A stretch of DNA of 60,000 nucleotides, taken from contig OX442319.1 of assembly GCA_949358305.1 (NCBI GenBank), positions 5,396,001 through 5,456,000 on the forward strand. The letters are read 5' to 3'. The stretch comes from Strigamia acuminata (Eukaryota > Arthropoda > Chilopoda > Geophilomorpha > Linotaeniidae). Under the pieces are notes generated by a model. That model was not told the origin of the DNA, did not search any database, and saw only the letters and a list, made by a program, of their open reading frames with translations. The position numbers were made by a program, and so were the translations under genes. Of the stretch, positions 42,478-53,247 are shown piece after piece; positions within the stretch are counted from its first letter, which is position 1; the number at the start of each line of letters is the position of its first letter.

Positions 42478-43436
42478 ATTGTGCTGCGATCCGGGTTTTA
42501 TCTACTTGTACTTAAATTCTAGTAAAATAAGTAGAAACCGCAGTTGAATACTACAATGAGACTTATATCGCGGCCGAAAATTATCTAGGGTTAATTTATA
42601 AGAGAGAATAAAAAGACACAGTTTTATCAATTCAAATGCACACTTTTTATTACACTTATACAAGAATATCAATGAAAATGACTAGTGATGAATAAATGAG
42701 AATAATAAGCGACAAGTCGCGAAAGAACAATGGAAAGGCTTGCAACGACTGTTGCAAGCTAAAAGCGTCTGAAATGGCGCTTGACAACACACAGTTGTTA
42801 GGAAAATGGCTTCGCTATTTTCCTCTCGTCACTCACGTACGATGGTCCTTTTGACGATGGTTCACGTGAGTCTACTGCTCGGCGTGCGACGGCTCGTGGG
42901 CGGTGGTTGACGTCGGGCAGGCTTCCGATTCTCGTTCGATGGCGGTGGCAACAGTTTGCGCTGCTGCGACGGCGATGGTTCACGGGAGACGGGAACTTCT
43001 CGTTACGATAGCTGAAATTAGCGACGGCTAATTTAAGCTGAATTGCTGGCTTTGTACGTCGATGTACAAAGATAGCAAGTGAAACTAAACTTTATCACGG
43101 TCCTCTGTCAATACTTTTCTAGAGCGAACAAGCAGTGATGTTGAGGTTTGTGATTTTAGATTTAGAGTCCCGATTGAAGCTAGGGCGCGAGCCCGGCACG
43201 CTCAATATTGCGCAGATAATCTGCGCAATTAGTTCAAACTGGTGCAACAAAAGATTATTGCACCATAAGGGTTAATTACTGTTTTCACCCCGGACAACCT
43301 GGGGTGATATGTGCCTAGAGAAGATTTCTCCCCTCGGTCACATGATCTGACTTGGCGTGTGCCACAGTCAAATTAATTAGAAGACACAATTAATTTATCT
43401 TCTAAGTTGGTGAATATTTTGAGATCACCACAATTG
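42478..43436. mobile_element. Solo LTR, 951 bp, with 4-bp target duplication
   Basis: 42482-43432 is absent from the otherwise matching sequence at 30896-30905. Flanks are ATTG on both sides (42478-42481, 43433-43436), and the ends are TGCTGCGATC...GATCACCACA, that is TG...CA. It contains AATAAA (42606). No coding frame is evident; the GC-rich 61-aa frame on the minus strand at 42798-42983 is a chance frame. Confidence 0.8.
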
Positions 43437-43789
43437 ATTTCAGAACATTTTCGTATTGTGATGGAAATTTGTGTCATTTTATGACACTCTGGAAAGGCTT
43501 TGATCTCATTTTGTGACGTCAGACTGACAGAGAAGTCTCACTTTGTTGCATATATTTATTACGTAAGAAATTTTTTTGCCAAATACTGAAATCGTTGTTT
43601 TCACAAAATATTTGCATTTTCAAGTGTTACATACGTTCCAAATTTGTGCTTTTGCTGTTTTTAGTGTTTGTATAAACATGATACGGGTTCGAGAGTAGGA
43701 TCACGCATGCGCACAATGTTAGACACTACAACTTCGGAGAAGATTTGTGGAGTGTTCTACTCCATTGGTCAACCTTGAGCAATTGTATC
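43437..43789. repeat. Direct copy of 30906-31260
   Basis: Collinear match with few substitutions. After CCATTGGTCAACCTTGA the two copies part; here the sequence passes directly to the LTR-like stretch that the left copy carries at 33905. Confidence 0.8.
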
Positions 43790-44129
43790 GTTTTCGGCGC
43801 TCTTACGAGCAGCGCCACCTACTTGTTAATTTGAATAAAAATCACTCTGTTAGTCTTAGCTTAGCCGACATGTTGCTTTTCTTGACTAGTACTTCAACCA
43901 TCATTCATCAAACATAAATACACTCCAATTGGCGACGAGGAGGATCGCAATCGACGACCCACGACTAGATGCAGTATCGTATCTACCTTTTTGTGAGTTT
44001 TTTAACTTTTGATGAACTTTTTGGACGTCTCCGTCCATCGCTGATATGCCGTCCCCGAAGTAAGCCTAGTCGTTTTGTGCTTCAAATTTTCGTGTTTTTT
44101 GTGCTATATTCCGCCTCCTTGCCATCAAG

Positions 44130-45089
44130 ATGTCGACGTTGAAAGGCACACCTCGCGAATACGATCCCAACGATGACTGGGAACTGTATTGTTTGCGCAT
44201 GGCGAGTATTTTTGCCTGCAACAAAATAGTTGACGATTTGGAGCAGGTCCACACGCTGCTTTTTTACGTGGGCATGCCGACGTTCAAGTTATTGGTGTCG
44301 CTTACAGCATCCAAGAAACCGGCTGAACTGAAGTACGCCGATTTGGTAGCGCTCATGCAGAAGAACGCCCGCCCGAAGCCGCTCGTTTTGGCCAAAATTC
44401 GACGATTTCATCGGCGCGATCGCCATCCAGGTGAATCTGTCACTGAATACTCTTTGGTTCTCCAGGAACTCGCTCTAAATTGTGACTTTGATGATAATAA
44501 ATCAGACGAGCTGCGAAATCGCTTTTTATGTGGCCTGCAAAATGAGCAAGTCCAGCAAGCGTTAACCTTGAAAACTGGACTGACTTTTGACGACGCAGTT
44601 TCTTTTGCGGTCTCCGCCGAGGTGTCGTCGAAGGAATTTTCGACCATTGCTGCTCAAAACACCACCGCCACCGCTGTGCATAAAGTCCATGACACGAAAC
44701 CGCAATACGAGACAAGAAGGCGAGACGGGAAGCGTTTCACGAAGAAAAATGCTGCTTCTCCAACTCCACACCAACCATCCAGTAAAGGAAATGCGTCGGG
44801 GTGCTTGGCTTGTGGTAAATCGAACCACTCTCGCGATTCGTGCCGTTTCCGTGACGCCAAGTGCCATGGCTGTGGAAAGACTGGACATATTCGTCCGACG
44901 TGTCGCTCCCTCGCTCCGAAGTCGAACGCCACCCACGTTGTTCGCTTTACCGAGGACATGGACTTCTATGAAGTCCGCACTGGTCCTGCAACCGCAGTGA
45001 ATTCCGTGTACTTGCCACGTGTGAAGCCGGTTATGATCACTATTTGTATCGATGGTGTTGATCTCGATATGGAGATGGACACGGGGTAG
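44130..45089 (+). CDS. Gypsy-type Gag with two CCHC knuckles
   Basis: The 319-codon frame from MSTLKGTPREYD has a Gag-like helical core (DDWELYCLRMASIF, ELRNRFLCGLQNEQV, TFDDAVSFAVSAE). It also has a basic linker and two CCHC zinc knuckles (CLACGKSNHSRDSC at about 225 and CHGCGKTGHIRPTC at about 246). It ends at the protease motif M-D-T-G. The stop is the first three bases of the inserted MITE. It packages element RNA in the family's life cycle. Confidence 0.88.
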   Translation: MSTLKGTPREYDPNDDWELYCLRMASIFACNKIVDDLEQVHTLLFYVGMPTFKLLVSLTASKKPAELKYADLVALMQKNARPKPLVLAKIRRFHRRDRHPGESVTEYSLVLQELALNCDFDDNKSDELRNRFLCGLQNEQVQQALTLKTGLTFDDAVSFAVSAEVSSKEFSTIAAQNTTATAVHKVHDTKPQYETRRRDGKRFTKKNAASPTPHQPSSKGNASGCLACGKSNHSRDSCRFRDAKCHGCGKTGHIRPTCRSLAPKSNATHVVRFTEDMDFYEVRTGPATAVNSVYLPRVKPVMITICIDGVDLDMEMDTG

Positions 45090-45547
45090 ACCTCGGCTCG
45101 GCGGCTGGTCGGCTTGACCCCAGCCGCCGCCGCCGTGTGGCGACAATTTACAAGCCGCCGCCGCCGGTAATTGGTCCGGCTTCAACGGCTGCAAATCGTT
45201 TTTGCTCCGTCTTCGAACGTTGTGTACGTTCCGTGCTCTCTGTAGTGTAAAAAGATAGAAAATCCAAAATTGGGTTGTTTTATTTGCTAAACAACTCGAT
45301 TTTGGATTTTCTTTCTTTTTTACTTCATTTATTTTTTATTTTGGGGTTTTTTAGTGGTTTTTAGAGCCAAAATTTCGGCTGAGCCGATCAGCCGGCTGGC
45401 CGCCGCCGATACCGTATTGGATCGGCTGAGCCGCCAGCCGCCGGCCCCTGCGAACGAGCCGGATCCGAGCCGCCGCCATCTCGTGGCGGCCAGCCGAAAC
45501 GAGCCGCCGCCAAAAAATTGGGCTCGGCGCACAGGTCTAACACGGGG
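45079..45547. mobile_element. MITE with 8-bp target duplication in the protease site
   Basis: 45087-45539 (453 bp) is flanked by ACACGGGG on both sides (45079-45086, 45540-45547). Ends are inverted TAGACCT. Both ends are GC-rich with GCCGCC and GGCTGAGCCGATC-type motifs. The AT-rich centre contains a long hairpin (45258-45311; stems of about 23 bp with two mismatches). The 8-bp duplication suggests the hAT group. The target is the Asp-Thr-Gly codons of the gypsy protease. Confidence 0.85.
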
Positions 45548-46140
45548 ACAGGTGCTTCTATTATTGCTTTGGATTTGTATTTAAAACATTTTTTGCATTT
45601 TCCTTTGCAGACCATTCCGTGCGGCATGTTCACATTCACAGGCGATCAAATATCGATGGAGGAAATTATTGAGGTGCCAGTCAGGTTTAAAAATCGAAAT
45701 TTTCAATTGCCACTCCGTTGTTGGGCAGGGGTTGGTTGTGTATGTTTGGTCTCCTTTCGAAAACCGCTGAGGCGGTCGGCGCAAAAATTTACAAGGCCGA
45801 TTCCGTCGCACCCCAGCCCGAGGTTTTAGATTCCACTTCCGCCAAAGCTTTAGACACATTGTTGCTGAAGCACGAGCACACCTTCCGAGACGAAATTGGT
45901 TGCTACAACAAAGCAAAAGTCCATATTGATGTTGATCCGGCGGTACAGCCAATTTTTTTGAAAGCCTACCCAGTCCCTATTGCAGTTAAGCCATTAGTTG
46001 AGGCTGAGTTAGCGTGTTTGCAAGCGCTCGGTATAATAACCCCAGTTGCATCGTCGCGTTGGGCAACGCCTGTTATGCACGTCAAAAAGTCTGATGGCAC
46101 CATTACGTTGGCTGGATGCCCAGGCAACACGCGCTGTTGA
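45548..46140 (+). pseudogene. Gypsy protease and RT start, truncated
   Basis: Continues with TGASIIALDLY after the MITE. The frame shifts near 45740-45770, then KTAEAVGAKIYK and a linker lead to the N-terminal RT block (PIFLKAYPVP, GIITPVASSRWATPVMHVKK) and then unrelated residues. The catalytic RT core is missing. Confidence 0.75.
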
Positions 46141-46274
46141 CCCCAAACTTCACAATAGATCAGGGGTCGGCAAGTAATTTTGAGTGGGGTCCGGATACTA
46201 GTGAAAATTTTTTTCGAGGTCCAGAAAACAAAACATAATGCTTATTAGTTTTAAATTTTTATTTTGACTCAATA

Positions 46275-46495
46275 CATTATATAAAACGCAATAAAATTAT
46301 ATAAAAAACGCAATAAAATTATATAAAACGCAATAAAATTAAATAAAACACAATAAAATTATACAAAACACAATAAAATTATACAAAACACAATAAATTT
46401 ATACAAAACACAATAAAATTATACAAAACACAATAAAATTATACAAAACACAATAAAATTATATAAAACACAATAAAATTATATAAAACACAATT
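46275..46495. repeat. Minisatellite inside the hAT element
   Basis: About eleven units of 19-21 bp (CACAATAAAATTATACAAAA type) lie between the hAT end and the transposase stop. It is AT-rich and contains many AATAAA hexamers. Confidence 0.85.
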
Positions 46496-46503
46496 CTTAA
46501 AAA

Positions 46504-48350
46504 TTAATGTGAGAAATTACACTTGCGGTCTCGAGCCAGTTTTTTATAGTTTGGTTTACGCAGGGCAAAGCTAATGCGAAGAGTGTCTTCAAGGTGGGCG
46601 TTCGTTAATCTCGAACGATATTTGTTCTTCAAAAAATTCATTTTTGAAAAAGATGATTCACATACATATGTGGAGCCAAACATAGTAATCAGGTTGATAG
46701 CTAGTTTTTTGCAATTTTCATACTTTTCTGAAACATGTTTACCCCAAAATTCTTCAGTGGATGCAGTTTTATACATTTGCAAGGAAATATCTTCTTGCAA
46801 GTCAATTATCTCCATTTGAAGTAAAGGCTTTGAAAGACTGAACAACTTCTCAGCCACGTTAGTCCATTCTGCTGCTGCAGCAACTTCATAAGGCAATTTA
46901 AGGAATTGAGACAGCTTCCCTATCTCCGCAAAGTCTTGGAATCTTGCAGCAAATTCCTTCCTAAGATCTGATATAAACCTTAAAAATACTGCAATGTCTT
47001 CCTTGGAGTTCTTCTTTTTATATTCAAAAATTGTTGGGAAATGAATAAATTCTTGACTTGCAATATCTTTTTCAAAGATATCCAGCTTGCGACGAAAAGC
47101 AGACACACTTTGTATCAGATCACATATTAATTTTCCATTTCCTTGTAACTCAGTGTTGAGCAAATTTAAATATTTCAGAATGTCTTTCAGGAAAGCCACA
47201 GTTTTTTATGAACTCTAAGTGATTCCTTGCTTGCTGGATATCTAAGTTTTGCAAGAAGGTTACTTCTTCTTTTATTTGCCAGAAACGTTCAATAACTTGA
47301 CCTTTACTTAGCCAACGAACATTGTTGTGTTGCAGTAAGTCAGAATACGCCGAATCACATTCTGAAAGAAACTCCTTGAACTGTCGGTGCTGAAGAGCAG
47401 AACGAGACCTCATAAAATTGATCAACTTGACCAAGCTGTCCATTACTTCTTTCAGAGTAGCACTAAGTTTTCCACAAAGGACTGTCTGGTGAATTATGCA
47501 CTGATAAGATATTAGGCCTGCATTCTTATCCCTGATTCTCTTTACTAATCCTTTTTCTTTGCCAATCATCGCTGGGGCCCCGTCAGTTGAAATGGACACC
47601 ATTTTATCATAACTAAGATTTGATTTTGTTATGAATTCATCAAAAGTCTTGAATAAATCTTCTCCATGAGTCTTACCTTTAAATGGCAATATTGCTAGCA
47701 ATTCTTCCCTGAACGCTTTACTTTCAATGTCAAAAAATCTCACGAAAATAGACATTTGTTCATCATCAACAATGTCACATGATTCATCAAGTGCTATGGC
47801 GTAGCAAGGTGCCTTCTGAAGAACTTCGAGCAAACTACTTTTGTTGTCAGAAGCTAAAATTTCGGTTCTTCTTGTATTACTTCTTGCCGACAATGGAATA
47901 CCTTGAATTGCGGCGACAATATCCTTTTTCTCTTCAAAAAGTGCCGTAGTCACTTCCAACATGCATTCTTTACTATCTCAGAGTCTGAAAATGGCTTCTG
48001 GTGTTTATTAAGCGTCCAGCACACACGCAATGCTGCTTCTGCGGATTTTTCTTGCTCGCTCATGCCGCGAACTAGTAATGCCGTGCTTTTTTGTAAGAAG
48101 TTAGAAATGCTTGGAGTTTTTCTTTACGAGCTTCACTGCCAAGAAGAAAGTTTTTGTGGAACTGCTGATAAGTTGTTTCGTAGTGTCGCTTTAAATTGGT
48201 ACTTTTAACAACAGCGACAGTCTTGTTGCATATGAGGCAATCTGGAACCGAATTAGGCCTATCAGGCAACGTAAAACAATATTGTTCAGTCCATTCAGTC
48301 AGAAACTTCCTATTTTGACTGTCAATTTTTCGCTTTTTAGAATCCATATT
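46504..48350 (-). pseudogene. hAT transposase, frameshifted
   Basis: A BED-type zinc finger (CLICNKTVAVVKSTNLKRHY) comes first, from the start MDSKKRKIDSQ at 48347. The frame is lost near 48080, again near 47965 and again near 47200. The central part has ALDESCDIVDDEQMSIF, STDGAPAMIGKEKG and CIIHQTVLCGK; the C-terminal dimerisation block reads TYVCESSFSKMNFLKNKYRS. It resembles the SCAND3/GTF2IRD2-related hAT group. It cannot encode a whole transposase. Confidence 0.88.
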
Positions 48351-48639
48351 GATGTAGGTACAAATTCGAACACAAATGAACAAATGCTTCTCACAAGATC
48401 ACTAATAATGTGTCGAAACATGCCCGCCAGTACGCTTTCTTCCGCCCGCACCCTCCCGCCCGCATCCTCGCACTATTAAATTGAATTTTTTTTTTTTTTT
48501 TTTTTTTTTTTCTGAAAATATTGGCGGTTTAAGATTCGACCGTCCGCGGTTCGGATCCGGCCCGCGGGCCGCCAGTTGCCGACCGCTGCAATAGATCATC
48601 TTAGATAATCATACATCAATCGTAGATAATCATACATCA

Positions 48640-48764
48640 AGATATTTGGACACCGAGTTGAAAACCATGGAATCTCACGACAGAACGTCGAATGAAAACA
48701 ATGTTAAGGCATTGATCGGATCATGGTACGCTCTTTCAATTTTCTTCTCAATTTTCACATGTTA
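48640..48764 (+). pseudogene. Rlf-like family 5' remnant
   Basis: MESHDRTSNENNVKALIGSW at 48669 matches the start of the type B proteins, then diverges into a stop. AAGATATTTGGACACC just before it resembles the Akt tail at 23935, so the same Akt/family junction may underlie both. Confidence 0.6.
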
Positions 48765-49380
48765 AGATTTGTAAAAATATTTATCTTTTATTAATTTTTA
48801 AATTTGTTATTATGCGTTGTCCTGGATGGCATCAAGTGTTCACATTGATTTAGTTCAGGCTTTAGTTATTTGATTATCTCTAAACTGTATTTATAAAAAA
48901 TAATATTAGCCTATTTCCAAGGTGAGCAATGCATTCATTTAATTTGTACATTTTATATTTTTATAATAAAAAATAAAATAAATCATACATTGTTTCTCAT
49001 AATTATTTCAATTTTATTTAGGCCTATTTATTGTAAAAATTAGAATTTTATGATTGAAATGTTGTTTAAATAGAATGATGTCTTTTTATGTATTTGTTTG
49101 AATTCGATTATTGATTATATGACCTTTAGATTTGCTTGATTGCCCACAATTTCAAGAATTTGACCCACATTTGAAATATGACATGGACGACAATGTGAAG
49201 TGTATTGGCGAATCATAACTGTTTTTGATGTTTTCTTTTGTTTTATTTTTAACGCAGTGGCTACATTCACGTCCAACGTGAACGTATTATTTAATTAAAT
49301 TAAATTAAATTAATCCTTTTTTAAAACCTTAGCTTCATGTGAGTCATCCAGAAGTACGGTTCTTCACCCCCAATTTTCAC
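48765..49380. other. AT-rich, no gene seen
   Basis: Only short frames and AT-rich low-complexity sequence are present. Confidence 0.5.
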
Positions 49381-49382
49381 AT

Positions 49383-49806
49383 GTGTCTACAGTTTGTTGA
49401 TGTTATCTTTGCGGCCGCACTCCAGGCGCTCACAAAATACTGCGAGCTCGGTGCCAACCTCAACGACGAATTACGTAATTAATTCATCTGGGGACTGAAC
49501 ATGAAGCATGTGCAACATATGCTCATCACCCAGAAAGATATGACCTTCGAGAAGGCTGTGGACGCTGCAACCGCAGCTGAGCTTGCTATTACAGACATTG
49601 ACAGTTTTGCAGAACCAAAATCGACCGTTCACAAAATACAAGAAGGTGGAAAACAGCAAAATAACCACCACAAAGGTTCCGGCCCTTCTTAACAAGGTCA
49701 GTCGCGCCCAGTAGACCCAGCTAGTCTCCAACAGCAACCACATGATGGTCGGGGGAAATGCTTCTCGTGCGGCGCCACGGACCATCGTCGACAGAACTGT
49801 CCTTGA
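49383..49806 (+). pseudogene. Gypsy gag remnant
   Basis: CELGANLNDELRN, stop, FIWGLNMKHVQHML, MTFEKAVDAATAAELA and, after another stop, the CCHC knuckle CFSCGATDHRRQNC. It is the C-terminal half of a Ty3/gypsy Gag, unlike the Gag at 44130. There are no LTRs nearby. Confidence 0.75.
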
Positions 49807-50357
49807 TTTTTACTAGCTGTTCCAGCTTCTTTTGGGGGAAGGGAGAATTGTTCCACTTCCAACTCATTTCATTTATTTCAATATTTAATACAACTTATTT
49901 CAAATGTTATTTCCATGTTAAATTTACAATTACAATTGCGTGCAATCTCTTTCACCGCCCTTAAAAACATATTCTACGTTCAATTCCTGTATTCAATTTC
50001 AGTGTATAATTTCATTCAACTTTTTGGTGTATTATAATTCGTGCAATTTGTTGCACAGCTTCTTCAATTACAATTCATCTAATCTTTTGCAATGTATTCT
50101 AGTTTCATTCTAATGTTTTATGTTACAAATTCGTGCAACTATTTGCACTACTATTCCAGTGTTACAATTTATTTCAATTACAATGTTCAATTCCATTTCA
50201 ATTACGGTGATTCATTTTCTATGTTCTTTTTCTATACTTTCAATCCTAGTGTTATTCCTTTCCATTCTACTTTGCTGTTTGTTTTTCATGTTTTAATTGC
50301 TCTACTTAAAATGCTCTAAGTAATTTTTCTCTCATGTAACAAACTAAATTTGACATT
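49807..50357. other. AT-rich, no gene seen
   Basis: T-rich with repeated ATTTCA/TTCAATT words; no coding signal. Confidence 0.5.
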
Positions 50358-50367
50358 TTGTTTCAGC

Positions 50368-50700
50368 TAACGGCAAAAAGATGTTAGGCGTTAAAATTGA
50401 TGGCCTGGAGAAACGTCTCTGTAAATTTATTATTTTTTCTCTTCTCGCGCCAATTTGATGTGGGCCTTTTAGCAGCCCTAGCAGCTCAAAATGCGAAGTA
50501 TTTAGATGCAGATACTCGAGCAGATGCGTTATACGCATTTTCAATCAACATGCGGTTATCTAGTTCCTCGAGAGACAAAATTGTCGACGCATTTTTAGAA
50601 TACATCAATTACATTCCAGATGGACATCCTAAGCAAATAGAATCGTTTTACATAATAGCATTTCTCCTTCAAATCGGGTCTTGCTGGCAGCCATCTTGGA
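50368..50700 (+). pseudogene. Duplicated exon modules A and B
   Basis: After the acceptor TTTGTTTCAG, module A reads TANGKKMLGVKIDGLEKR; it recurs at 56505. From about 50470, module B reads AAQNAKYLDADTRADALYAF then EYINYIPDGHPKQIESFYII, recurring at about 53880-54050. The frames are joined by non-homologous sequence, so this looks like an exon scrap. Family unknown. Confidence 0.45.
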
Positions 50701-50761
50701 TTTTCGTTAGATCGGTTCCAACGATTTCAATGGTAAGAACAATTTTGTAGCAGTTATTAGC

Positions 50762-51082
50762 CGCATCTGTGAGGTCGAATGTGGCCATTGTTCGGCCTCA
50801 TTTGTGCAATCGAATGCGGTCGATGTTCGGCCGCATTTGTGCGATCGAATGTGGCCGAACACCGACCGCATTTGATCGCGCAAATGTGGCCAATGTTCGG
50901 CCGCATTTGTGCGAACATTGGCCACATTTGTGCGATCGAATGCGGCCGGTGTTGGGCCACATTTGTGCGATCAAATGCGGCCAGAATTCGGCCGCATTTA
51001 TGCGATCGAATGCGGCCAGTATTCGGCCGCATTTGTGCGATCGAATGCGGCCGACGTTCGGCCGACGTTCGGCCAATTCCCC
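50762..51082. repeat. 36-bp palindrome-rich minisatellite
   Basis: Roughly eight variant units of CGGCCGCATTTGTGCGATCG plus AATGCGGCCAGTATT. Units are rich in the self-complementary words CGGCCG and GCGATCGA, some units are inverted, and frames are open on both strands. GC-rich within AT-rich surroundings. Confidence 0.85.
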
Positions 51083-52055
51083 GTTCTTAAATAAGTAATA
51101 ATACAAAAAATAATTTAAATAAACTTACATTTATAATTATAACCAAGTTTTTATAATTTTACAAGTTGAAATTGAACGCGCCTGTTTTTTAAGAGTAAAC
51201 AATTTTGACTATGGTTATTATTTGGGCTGATTTATTTACACTTGAATTTACACTGAAATTTGCACAGAAATTTATTTTTACATTCGAAAAGTGGGTCGTT
51301 TAACTTGACATTTACACTATCAGTTGCACTGGTCGTTTAGTGCAAATTACTTTTCGAATGCGCCTACTGTTTCTGATTCATCTTTTCCTCTATGTCACCC
51401 CTTTTTCTTTAACTTTTCAACTCTTCCAACTTCTTATATTTTTTTTATTCTATTTTATTTCTATTATTTTCTGCAAATCATCCTTGATGATATATACGCG
51501 GCGCATATTATTGTTGAGTGATTCATTCTACTTTCCCCCTCTTAGAATTAATATTCACACAATAGTTTGGTCCCTCTGATCACATGATCAGAGGTTACTT
51601 CTAGCCTTTCTGACCACTAAAACAGCACTTCTCCTCTTCCATTCAAACTGTGCACTAAGCTTTCTGCTTGTGCACAGTGGAATGAGAATGTCAACCCCGA
51701 CCCTGACTTTCTGGCTTGGTTTTCTAGATGCCTAGTTAGTTTGTCATTTTTCCTTAGTTTCTAAGAGATGATTTCATAACTGAATGAACCATTTCCTTTC
51801 TCTTGCGCCTTAAACAAGCGCATACCATCCTAAAACTAGCTGTATTATGTTTGTTTTCCTACATTTTAACCATGCTCAGTGTTCATTCTTCACCCTTGTT
51901 ACAGTCTGAGATTGAGTCATTGTTATTTCTTTTTATATTCAATTACAAGCAGAGAAACTGTCGAATATAAATAGTGTAAGTCACCAGCGAGCTTGGATTT
52001 CCTTAACCGCCCGATGTCCACATTTGACGGCGGACATTTTCTTTTCATTTTTTTC
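51083..52055. other. No gene seen
   Basis: AT-rich. A palindromic CTCTGATCACATGATCAGAG lies at 51574-51593. Confidence 0.45.
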
Positions 52056-52058
52056 TAG

Positions 52059-52330
52059 CTATTCTGGCCATGGAGATGGCACGAAATATTTATCTGGTGA
52101 TTATATTAAGGAACTCGATTGTAGTAGGATGCAGTAGTGGAAAACTACATTATTTCGGACGTGGGTATGAACCAGAAGGAACATTATTGTAGTATTTTAT
52201 GGCAGGATGGTAAGCCAAATGAAAATTGAATATTTTTTGCAAATTTGACATTACTTGCTTTCTTTCTTTTTTCAGTCCGAATGTTGCAGCTCTTTTTTGC
52301 CCACTTATTTGCGCCAAATTAACTTTTGCG
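52059..52330 (+). pseudogene. Separase catalytic-site exon fragments
   Basis: The acceptor TTTTTCTAG is followed by YSGHGDGTKYLSGDYIKELD, the separase-type catalytic His block (GHG). A different frame then has VGCSSGKLHYFGRGYEPEG, the catalytic Cys block. A TAG interrupts LL-YFMAG. A GT donor at 52211 and the next acceptor (TTTTTTCAG, 52275) lead to CPNVAALF, in phase with AGCP of the family. Separase cleaves cohesin at anaphase. A frameshift, a short deletion between the blocks and a stop make this a pseudogene. Confidence 0.7.
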
Positions 52331-52344
52331 CGAATTTAAGTCAA

Positions 52345-52760
52345 ATTTTAGTTATTAACTCATTTATTTATATTTCATAAATTATCTTGTAAATTCCACG
52401 AATAAAGTTGTATTTGTATTATTTTTATTCACTAAAAACTTCAGTTATTATTTCATAAAAATACGCTACCAGATGACATTATTTAAATGTACCACCTGAC
52501 ACCCAAAGTGAAGAATACAGCTAATTAAAAGCACTTCATCATTGCACCTCAATGTGTAGTTTAGTTATTCATTTATTGTATTTATTCTTTATTTATTGTG
52601 TTCTTTCTTTATTACGATTTATTGTATTGTTTGTTTTTATTATTTGTTCAGTAAAGATTACCTACAACACCACAACAGGCCTCATCAAGGTATGTTGGCT
52701 CTATAGGAAGAAAATGTGTTTATTTGGAAAGCATGTAGACCATGCATCATAATGCCGAAA
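52345..52760 (+). repeat. Repeated modules I, C and E
   Basis: 52345-52440 recurs at 56765-56885. 52465-52680 recurs at 55715-55905 and 59350-59560. 52688-52750 recurs at 57661-57722. Short frames inside (TYNTTTG, CWLYRKKM) are shared between copies but interrupted. Confidence 0.75.
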
Positions 52761-53029
52761 AAGTACAAAAAGTGGTTCTGAGGTACAGTCATTCAACGCT
52801 GCTCGTTAAATCAATTTCAAATTTTATTGATTGATTATGGGATTGAAGTCAGTGTCCGAAAATAAGGTGATTTTAATCTGGATTTTTATTTTTAAATTTT
52901 TTAAAAATGATTTTTGTACTTTTAGATGTGGAAAATTTCAGACCAGTTTTTATGTTCTCCGTAAGATAAAAATACGCTTCCACATCATTTTCTTAAGTGT
53001 TTTCAGCGCTCCTACTCTACAACCTAGCA

Positions 53030-53180
53030 CTGTACCACGGTATCGGTACTGCAGGTCGCCCAAAGTTCCGCGGTACAAGTACACGGGACTGCGGACTTAC
53101 GTACCGCGGTATGGGCTGCGGTACAGTACCAGTACTGACGTTACCGTTCTTCCGATACAGTACGGTGTACCGTGCCCAAC
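53030..53180. repeat. GTACCGCGGTAC-rich inverted-repeat element
   Basis: CACTGTACCACGGTATCGG at the left and TACGGTGTACCGTGCCC at the right are rough inverses. GGTAC/GTACC words recur in between. It could be a short MITE, but no clear target duplication is seen. Confidence 0.45.
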
Positions 53181-53247
53181 AATCGCTATTTCTTGTTTTT
53201 TTCTTAAAATAATTCCTTTCTTTAATACCTTTTTATTTTTGTTTTAG

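Larger units (their letters stand above)
43784..46140 (+). mobile_element. Ty3/gypsy fragment: LTR end, gag, broken protease/RT
   Basis: An LTR end (to about 43927) is followed by TTGGCGACGAGGAGGATCG, typical of the primer region of some gypsy elements. Gag (44130) and the start of protease follow, then a MITE, then protease and the first residues of RT before truncation at about 46110. No 3' LTR was found. Confidence 0.75.
46153..48596 (-). mobile_element. hAT transposon with perfect 8-bp target duplication
   Basis: 46161-48588 is bounded by CAATAGAT on both sides (46153-46160, 48589-48596). Ends are inverted CAGGGGTCGGCAA and CAGCGGTCGGCAA. The transposase gene reads leftward and is decayed. 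Confidence 0.92.

Noticed and set aside
42798-42983. 61-aa Arg/His-rich minus-strand ORF in the solo LTR
   Set aside because: It lies wholly within a non-coding LTR and is GC-driven; no family resemblance.
50757-51106. Overlapping ORFs on both strands (about 60-110 aa, RPHLCDRM-like)
   Set aside because: They come from the 36-bp GC-rich repeat, which is open in several frames; no splice or start context.
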